Origin: Alphaproteobacteria bacterium
Lineage (GTDB): Bacteria > Pseudomonadota > Alphaproteobacteria > UBA828
Assembly (NCBI GenBank): GCA_009691045.1
Contig: SHWC01000010.1
Location: forward strand, 1-50,923
DNA: 50,923 nucleotides
Direction: 5' to 3'
The notes under the pieces were generated by a model. It saw only the letters and a list, made by a program, of their open reading frames with translations. It searched no databases and was not told the origin of the DNA. Positions 45,670-50,923 of the stretch are shown here, piece after piece. Positions within the stretch are counted from its first letter, which is position 1. Every line of letters begins with the position of its first letter. The position numbers were made by a program, and so were the translations under genes.

Positions 45670-47255
45670 TGCCTCTCGATAAAGCCCCACCCATCGCCCG
45701 CGCTTTGATCTCGGTATCCGATAAAAGCGGGCTCACCGCGTTCGCGCGGTTTTTGAGCCAGCACGGCGTCGAGATTTTGTCGACTGGTGGCACGGCGAAG
45801 GCGCTCAAGGCCGAGGGGCTGAAGGTGACCGACGTGTCGGCCCATACCGGCTTCCCCGAAATCATGGACGGGCGCGTGAAAACGCTCCACCCGATGATCC
45901 ATGGCGGAATCCTGGCCGAGCGGGCCAAGGCGACGCACCAGGCGGCGATGAAGGCTCATGGCATTCAGCCGATCGACCTCGTGGTGGTGAACCTCTACCC
46001 GTTCGAAGCGACGGTCGCGAAGGGCGCGGCGTTCGACGATTGCATCGAGAATATCGATATTGGCGGGCCGGCGCTGATTCGGGCCGCGGCCAAGAACCAT
46101 GGCGATGTGACCATCGTGGTCGAGCCCGAGGATTATGCGGCGGTGATGGCCGAGATGACGGCCCATGGCGGCGCCACGACCCTGGATTTGCGGCGCCGGC
46201 TCGCCGCCCGCGCTTTTGCCCGCACGGCGAGCTATGACGCGGCGATCGCGCGCTGGTTTGCGGGCGTGATCGACGAGCCCTTCCCCAAGCGCTTTGCGAT
46301 TGGCGCCACGCTCAAACAAACACTCCGCTATGGCGAGAACCCGCACCAGAAAGCCGCATTTTATGCGAGCGGGGAGACGCGGCCAGGCGTTGCGACGGCA
46401 ACGCAAATCCAGGGCAAGGAGCTCAGCTATAACAATCTGAACGATACCAATGCGGCGTTCGAGCTGGTCGCCGAGTTCGATCAGCCGGCGATCGCGATCA
46501 TCAAGCACGCCAATCCGTGCGGTGTGGCGCTCGGCACAACGCTTGTCGAAGCCTACAAAAAGGCGCTGGCCTGCGATGCGGTGAGCGCGTTCGGCGGGAT
46601 CGTTGCCTCCAACCGAAAACTCGAAGGGGCGGTCGCGCGTGAAATCTCCAAATTGTTCGTCGAGGTGATCGTGGCGCCCGAGGCCGATGATGAGGCGCGC
46701 GCGGCGCTTAGCGCGAAGACCAATCTCCGCCTCTTATTGACCGGCGGCCTGCCCGACCCAGCGGCGCGCGGGCTTGAGCTACGCGCGCTCAGCGGCGGCT
46801 ATTTGGTGCAGGAGCGCGATGGTGGGCGGATCGGCCTTGGCGACCTCAAGGTTGTGACCAAGCGCAAGCCCAGCGAGCGCGAATTGAGCGATATGTTGTT
46901 CGCGTTTCGTGTGGCCAAGCACGTCAAATCAAACGCGATTGTCTATGCCAAGGACGGCGCGACCGTGGGTATTGGCGCGGGCCAAATGAGCCGGGTCGAT
47001 TCATCCCGCATCGCGGCGCATAAAGCGAGCGAAGCAGCCAAGGCGCAAGGCTTGCCTCAATCGCTCGCGGTCGGCGCGGTGGTGGCGTCGGACGCCTTTT
47101 TTCCGTTCGCGGATGGCTTATTGGCGGCGGCGGAGGCTGGGGCCACGGCGGTGATTCAACCCGGCGGCTCGATGCGCGATGCCGAGGTGATCGCGGCGGC
47201 CGACGATAAAGGCCTCGCCATGGTGTTCACCGGGATGCGCCACTTCCGGCACTGA
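45669..47255 (+). CDS. purH: Bifunctional AICAR formyltransferase / IMP cyclohydrolase
   Basis: PurH carries out the last two steps of purine synthesis, AICAR to FAICAR to IMP. The 528-aa length is typical. The cyclohydrolase domain shows [30 protein letters not shown] and [15 protein letters not shown]. The formyltransferase domain has the [11 protein letters not shown] motif (catalytic K-H) and [16 protein letters not shown], and the tail ends FTGMRHFRH. It is a core gene. In many alphaproteobacteria it follows rsmB and a heparinase-family gene directly, which makes it the right boundary of the island in this window. Confidence 0.95.
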   Translation: MPLDKAPPIARALISVSDKSGLTAFARFLSQHGVEILSTGGTAKALKAEGLKVTDVSAHTGFPEIMDGRVKTLHPMIHGGILAERAKATHQAAMKAHGIQPIDLVVVNLYPFEATVAKGAAFDDCIENIDIGGPALIRAAAKNHGDVTIVVEPEDYAAVMAEMTAHGGATTLDLRRRLAARAFARTASYDAAIARWFAGVIDEPFPKRFAIGATLKQTLRYGENPHQKAAFYASGETRPGVATATQIQGKELSYNNLNDTNAAFELVAEFDQPAIAIIKHANPCGVALGTTLVEAYKKALACDAVSAFGGIVASNRKLEGAVAREISKLFVEVIVAPEADDEARAALSAKTNLRLLLTGGLPDPAARGLELRALSGGYLVQERDGGRIGLGDLKVVTKRKPSERELSDMLFAFRVAKHVKSNAIVYAKDGATVGIGAGQMSRVDSSRIAAHKASEAAKAQGLPQSLAVGAVVASDAFFPFADGLLAAAEAGATAVIQPGGSMRDAEVIAAADDKGLAMVFTGMRHFRH

Positions 47256-47265
47256 TCAGGTGTCG

Positions 47266-47287
47266 CGCCAATCCGCGCGGATTGGCG
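47266..47287. terminator. Palindrome between convergent purH and the secreted peptidase gene
   Basis: A perfect 22-base inverted repeat has 9-bp arms (CGCCAATCC) around a GCGC centre. It lies 11 nt past the purH stop and 24 nt before the convergent gene's stop. The GC-rich stem fits a bidirectional transcription terminator, but no U-run follows it on either strand, so the call is tentative. Confidence 0.45.
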
Positions 47288-47310
47288 GGGCGCTTATGGG
47301 CGCCGATGGA

Positions 47311-47937
47311 TCACGACTCGACTTTCTTGCGCTTCAGGATTGCGAGTTTCTTTTTGATGCCGCCGGCGAAATCGGTCGCTTCCTTCTCGAAACTCTCGCC
47401 GCCGCTTTCGAGATATTTCTTGGCGAAGCCGTCGATGCCCAACGCCTCATATTGCAAAACATGAACCAGCTCATGCGCCCAAGTTGTGCGGCTGGTCTCG
47501 GCATTGACCTTGTCGCGGAAAACGATGACATCGTTCAGCGTCATCGCGTCGACATCGGGGTTGAGCATCACGAGATCGGTCAGCCCGCCGACCTCATCGA
47601 GCGTGACCCAGCGGACGCGCTCGAAGAGCCAGGGCGTGGTCGCGAAAAACGGTTTGAGTTCGGCGGCGATGGCGGGCGGCATGGGCCGACCCGCGGGCTT
47701 CGCGCGGCCATAGGCGGTCTTGATCGCATCGGCGAGGCTTGAGGCCACCACCTGTTTGCCTTCGGGCAAGGCTTGGGACAGGGTTTCAAGGAGCTTCGAG
47801 AGATCCTTGAGCGCCTCTTCAGCCTGGCCGACCACATCATCCTCGGCGGCCTGAAGGCTTGTCGTGCCCGAACCGACGGCAAGCAACGCGACCGTCGCCA
47901 TGGCCGCGAGCAAGTTTCGACCCAGTCGTTTTGACAT
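47311..47937 (-). CDS. Exported DUF4157-type putative zinc peptidase
   Basis: This 208-aa protein starts with a classical signal peptide (MSKRLGRNLLAAMATVALLA, cleavage predicted after SLQA), so it acts in the periplasm or outside. The C-terminal half contains TTWAHELVHVLQYEALGIDGFAKKYL, an H-E-x-x-H zinc motif with the H-V-x-Q-Y continuation of the DUF4157 family. The N-terminal half is a helical segment of unclear function. I chose ATG 47937 since it begins the signal peptide directly. It converges on purH. Whether it is an active protease is not shown. Confidence 0.75.
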   Translation of the reverse strand: MSKRLGRNLLAAMATVALLAVGSGTTSLQAAEDDVVGQAEEALKDLSKLLETLSQALPEGKQVVASSLADAIKTAYGRAKPAGRPMPPAIAAELKPFFATTPWLFERVRWVTLDEVGGLTDLVMLNPDVDAMTLNDVIVFRDKVNAETSRTTWAHELVHVLQYEALGIDGFAKKYLESGGESFEKEATDFAGGIKKKLAILKRKKVES

Positions 47938-48003
47938 CGTTCCGACCCTTTTTCGCCCAAGCGCGCCCACACAATGTGGGTTAAGATTATGGCGGAAATA
48001 GGC

Positions 48004-50923
48004 TCAGTTGACGAGTAGCGCGCGGACCTGGCGGTTGGCGACCGCGAGTTTGGCCAGATCGAACGGTGCGTCGCGCTTGAGTTCATCGAGTGTTTCGAGC
48101 GCGCGGGTCATGCGCGCCTTGTTGGCGTCATACCATTGCTCAAGCCGTTGGTCCGGGCCTTGGCCGGGGGAGGTATCCTTGAGCACGGCGAGCGCCAACG
48201 CGCGTTGCTGGCTGTACAGATCATCGATGATGGCGCGGACCGCCCGATATTGCCAATGGCTGCCGGCGGCGAGCGTGGCGGCGTGATCGCGCAACCACTT
48301 GATGCTGAGCCGTTCCCCGAGCGCAAAATAAACGCGTGCGGCCTCAAGCGTGGGCGCGTTCGCCGCGACCGCGACTTCGACCACGTCGCAAGCCGGCAGG
48401 AGCGCATCGATCGCGGCGACCCGTTTGGCCAAGCGCTCAGGGATCCCGGCGCCCATCAATGACGCGGCGCGCTCTTGCACCGGCGCCGCCGCTTCGGGCC
48501 CAAACAGCGTGTCGATATGGGCGGAGATTTCCTTGGTGGCGGGGGCGAATTTCTCGACCGCCGCGCCAATCGCAAAGCCGGGCGGCAAGAAGCGTAAGAA
48601 CCACAGCGTGCCGTGCTCCAGAAGCCGGCCGAGTTCGGTCACGAGTTCGGTCTGAAGCTTGGCCGGCACTTTAGCGTCGAGCGAATCGATGAGATCCCAA
48701 TCTTCCCGCAAGGCATAGATTTGGCGCGACGCGGCATAAGCGCGCACGATATCGCCCGATTGCGTGCCGGTTTCCTCAACCAGATCGACCAGGAAATGCG
48801 GCCCGGCGCGGTTGACCAGCGAATTGGAGATCATGGTGCCGATGATTTCGCGACGCAGGCGATGCTTCGGGAGCGCGGCCGCACAGGGCTCATGCAGGCG
48901 CGTCGGAAAATAGCGCACCAGATCGGTCGCAAAATACGGGTCATCGAGGACGGGGTCCTCATGGAGGGCCTGATAAACCGCGGTCTTGGTATAAGACAGC
49001 AAGATCGCGATTTCGGGCCGCGTTAGGCCTTTGTGCGCCTGGGCGCGCGCGACGATGTCGTCTTCGCTGGGCAGGAATTCGACCTCGCGGGCCAATAGGC
49101 CGCGCCGCTCAAGCCCGCGCATGAGGCGGGCATGGGCCTCGAGATATTCAGGCGCGCGGGATTGCTCGACCGTGATGGTTTGGGTTTGGCGATAATTGCT
49201 GCGCAGCACCAGCGCCGCGACATCGTCGGTCATCTCGGCGAGCAGTTGATTGCGCTGTTTCACGGTCATGTCGCCATCGGCCACCATCGAATCCAAGAGG
49301 ATCTTGATGTTGACCTCGTGATCCGAGCAATCAACGCCACCGGAATTGTCGATCGCATCGGTATTGAGCGCGCCGCCCTTCAACGCAAATTCGATACGGC
49401 CGCGTTGCGTCATGCCAAGGTTTGCGCCTTCCGCGACGATTTTCGCGCGAATCATCTTGCCATCGATACGGGTTGCATCATTGGCGCGGTCATTGGCGTC
49501 GGCATTGGTCTCGGCGCTCGATTTGACGTAGCAGCCGATACCGCCAAAAAACAGCAGGTCGATCTGGGCGCGGAGAAGCCCTTTGATCAACTCGTTCGGC
49601 GTGATCGTTTCGTGTTCGATACCAAAGAGCGCCCGCGCTTGGGGCGATAGTTTGAGCGTTTTGGCGCTGCGCTCGAATATATCGGCGCCCTCGGACATGA
49701 TCGCGCGGTCATAATCGCCCCAATTCGAGCGCGGCAAATCGAACAGCCGCTTGTGTTCGGCGTAGCTCTTCTCGGGATCGGGATCGGGATCGATAAAAAT
49801 GTGGCGGTGATTGAACGCGCCGAGCAACCTCATGGTGTGCGATTGCAGCGCGCCATTGCCAAACACATCGCCCGACATATCGCCAACGCCGATGCAATTG
49901 AAGGTTTCCGTCGCGATGTCGCGGTCGAGCTCGCGGAAATGGCGTTTGACCGATTCCCAGGCGCCGCGTGCGGTAATCGCCATTTTTTTGTGATCGTAGC
50001 CGGTGCCGCCGCCCGAGGCAAAGGCATCGCCAAGCCAGAAGCCGTATTCGGCCGAGAGCGCGTTCGCGATGTCGGAGAAGGTCGCGGTGCCCTTATCGGC
50101 CGCGACGACCAAATAAGGATCGTCGCCATCGTGGCGCACCACCTGTTTGGGCGGCACGATCGAATCCTTGACGCGATTGTCGGTCAAATCCAAGAGACCG
50201 CGAATGAACGTTTGATAGCAGGCGATGCCTTCGTCCTGGATCGCCTCGCGACTGCCATCGACCAGCGGGCGCTTGACGATGAACCCGCCTTTCGCGCCAA
50301 CTGGCGCGATGACCGCGTTCTTGACCATTTGCGCTTTCATCAGCGCCAGAACTTCGGTGCGGAAGTCCTCGCGCCGATCGGACCAGCGAATGCCGCCGCG
50401 CGCTACTTTGCCGCCGCGTAAATGGATTCCTTCCATGCGCGGCGAATAGACAAAAGTTTCGTAAAACGGGCGAGGCAGAGGCAGACCGTCAAGCGCACCC
50501 GAATCGAGCTTGAACGATAGATAAGGCTTCGGTGTGCCGTCAGGCATGGTCTGAAAGAAGTTGGTTCGAAGCGTCGATTCGATAACATTGAGAAAGCGAC
50601 GAAGAATTCGATCCTCATCGACGCTTTCTACCTCATCAAGCGTCTTTAGAATTTCGGCATGAAGCGCGGGAGCTTCGTCCTGGGCCGCGACGCGCGCGGG
50701 ATCGAACCGCGCGACAAATTCGCGCGCGGGATCAAACCGCGCGACAAAATAGCGCGCGAGCAGGCCGGCGAGGCCGGCATGACGCGCTAGCGTTTCTTCC
50801 TTATAGGTTTGGCTGAATGGGATCCCGGCCTGACGCAGATATTTGGCAACAGCGCGCAACACGACGACCTCGCGCCACGATAGGCGCGCCTTGAGGACCA
50901 GGCGGTTGAAGCCGTCGTCCTCC
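48004..50923 (-). CDS. gdhZ: NAD-dependent glutamate dehydrogenase, large type (N-terminus outside window)
   Basis: This frame encodes the C-terminal 973 residues of the roughly 1600-aa NAD-specific glutamate dehydrogenase, which oxidises glutamate to 2-oxoglutarate. It is open through the window end (reading ...DDGFNRLVLKARLSWREVVV before the first internal Met), so the start lies beyond 50923. The catalytic region has APVGAKGGFIVKR with the active-site Lys, then GGGTGYDHKKMAITARGAWES, GVGDMSGDVFGNGALQS and the NAD-binding domain. Near the N-terminal side of the visible part a 30-bp tandem duplication adds ten residues. Confidence 0.95.
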   Translation of the reverse strand, partial: EDDGFNRLVLKARLSWREVVVLRAVAKYLRQAGIPFSQTYKEETLARHAGLAGLLARYFVARFDPAREFVARFDPARVAAQDEAPALHAEILKTLDEVESVDEDRILRRFLNVIESTLRTNFFQTMPDGTPKPYLSFKLDSGALDGLPLPRPFYETFVYSPRMEGIHLRGGKVARGGIRWSDRREDFRTEVLALMKAQMVKNAVIAPVGAKGGFIVKRPLVDGSREAIQDEGIACYQTFIRGLLDLTDNRVKDSIVPPKQVVRHDGDDPYLVVAADKGTATFSDIANALSAEYGFWLGDAFASGGGTGYDHKKMAITARGAWESVKRHFRELDRDIATETFNCIGVGDMSGDVFGNGALQSHTMRLLGAFNHRHIFIDPDPDPEKSYAEHKRLFDLPRSNWGDYDRAIMSEGADIFERSAKTLKLSPQARALFGIEHETITPNELIKGLLRAQIDLLFFGGIGCYVKSSAETNADANDRANDATRIDGKMIRAKIVAEGANLGMTQRGRIEFALKGGALNTDAIDNSGGVDCSDHEVNIKILLDSMVADGDMTVKQRNQLLAEMTDDVAALVLRSNYRQTQTITVEQSRAPEYLEAHARLMRGLERRGLLAREVEFLPSEDDIVARAQAHKGLTRPEIAILLSYTKTAVYQALHEDPVLDDPYFATDLVRYFPTRLHEPCAAALPKHRLRREIIGTMISNSLVNRAGPHFLVDLVEETGTQSGDIVRAYAASRQIYALREDWDLIDSLDAKVPAKLQTELVTELGRLLEHGTLWFLRFLPPGFAIGAAVEKFAPATKEISAHIDTLFGPEAAAPVQERAASLMGAGIPERLAKRVAAIDALLPACDVVEVAVAANAPTLEAARVYFALGERLSIKWLRDHAATLAAGSHWQYRAVRAIIDDLYSQQRALALAVLKDTSPGQGPDQRLEQWYDANKARMTRALETLDELKRDAPFDLAKLAVANRQVRALLVN
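50698..50757. repeat. Tandem duplication of a 30-bp unit inside the glutamate dehydrogenase gene
   Basis: Two adjacent 30-base units (50698-50727 and 50728-50757) differ at a few positions. They encode FVARFDPAR twice in a row. The duplication keeps the frame. It looks like a recent in-frame slip, and the segment is in a linker-like region before the catalytic core. Confidence 0.8.

Overview
The window is GC-rich, densely coded DNA from an alphaproteobacterium, probably Rhodospirillales-like or an uncultured relative. The lineage call is inference. It rests on the large NAD-dependent glutamate dehydrogenase, a DUF1674/SDHAF4-type protein, the gpsA-YciI-EVE neighbourhood, and rsmB followed by a heparinase II/III gene. 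I found no rRNA, tRNA or CRISPR array.

Layout. Bases 1-10141 are mainly housekeeping: gpsA (cut by the window edge), YciI-like, EVE-domain and Rieske-type proteins, acetyl-CoA synthetase, an RRM RNA-binding protein, phenylalanine 4-hydroxylase, a 52-aa SDHAF4-like protein, htpX (with an in-frame amber stop), a 198-bp MITE-like element, rsmB, rpe and a heparinase II/III-family gene. Bases 45669-50923 return to core genes: purH, a secreted putative zinc peptidase and the C-terminal 60% or so of NAD-glutamate dehydrogenase.

Between them (about 10.1-45.7 kb) lies a surface-glycan and phosphonate island. Its left part holds GT4 glycosyltransferases and asnB, then a minus-strand operon of twelve genes (27729 down to 15289) in which eight junctions are 4-nt overlaps. 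That operon encodes a sulfotransferase, an FkbM methyltransferase, an asparagine-synthase-like protein lacking the N-terminal Cys, two deacetylase-fold proteins, a WbpB/WbpE/WbpD-like set for a 2,3-diamino-uronic acid sugar nucleotide, a WbqC protein and two glycosyltransferases. Divergent from it is a phosphonate operon (28163-33778): PEP mutase fused to a nucleotidyltransferase domain, two unrecognised proteins (one with a BFD-like [2Fe-2S] cysteine pattern), a methyltransferase and phosphonopyruvate decarboxylase. A second methyltransferase and a NusG/RfaH-like antiterminator converge on it.

The right part of the island carries a methyltransferase-GT2 fusion, a methyltransferase, an ArnT-like membrane glycosyltransferase, an O-antigen ligase/polymerase, a NodU-type carbamoyltransferase, a frameshifted methyltransferase, a WecA/WbpL-like initiating phosphotransferase and a WbpM-like dehydratase. 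The overall reading (inference) is a locus that builds a heavily decorated surface polysaccharide (acetamido-uronate, sulfate, carbamoyl, methyl and possibly phosphonate groups), with part of the export machinery (Wzx, Wza, Wzc) and WbpA encoded outside the window.
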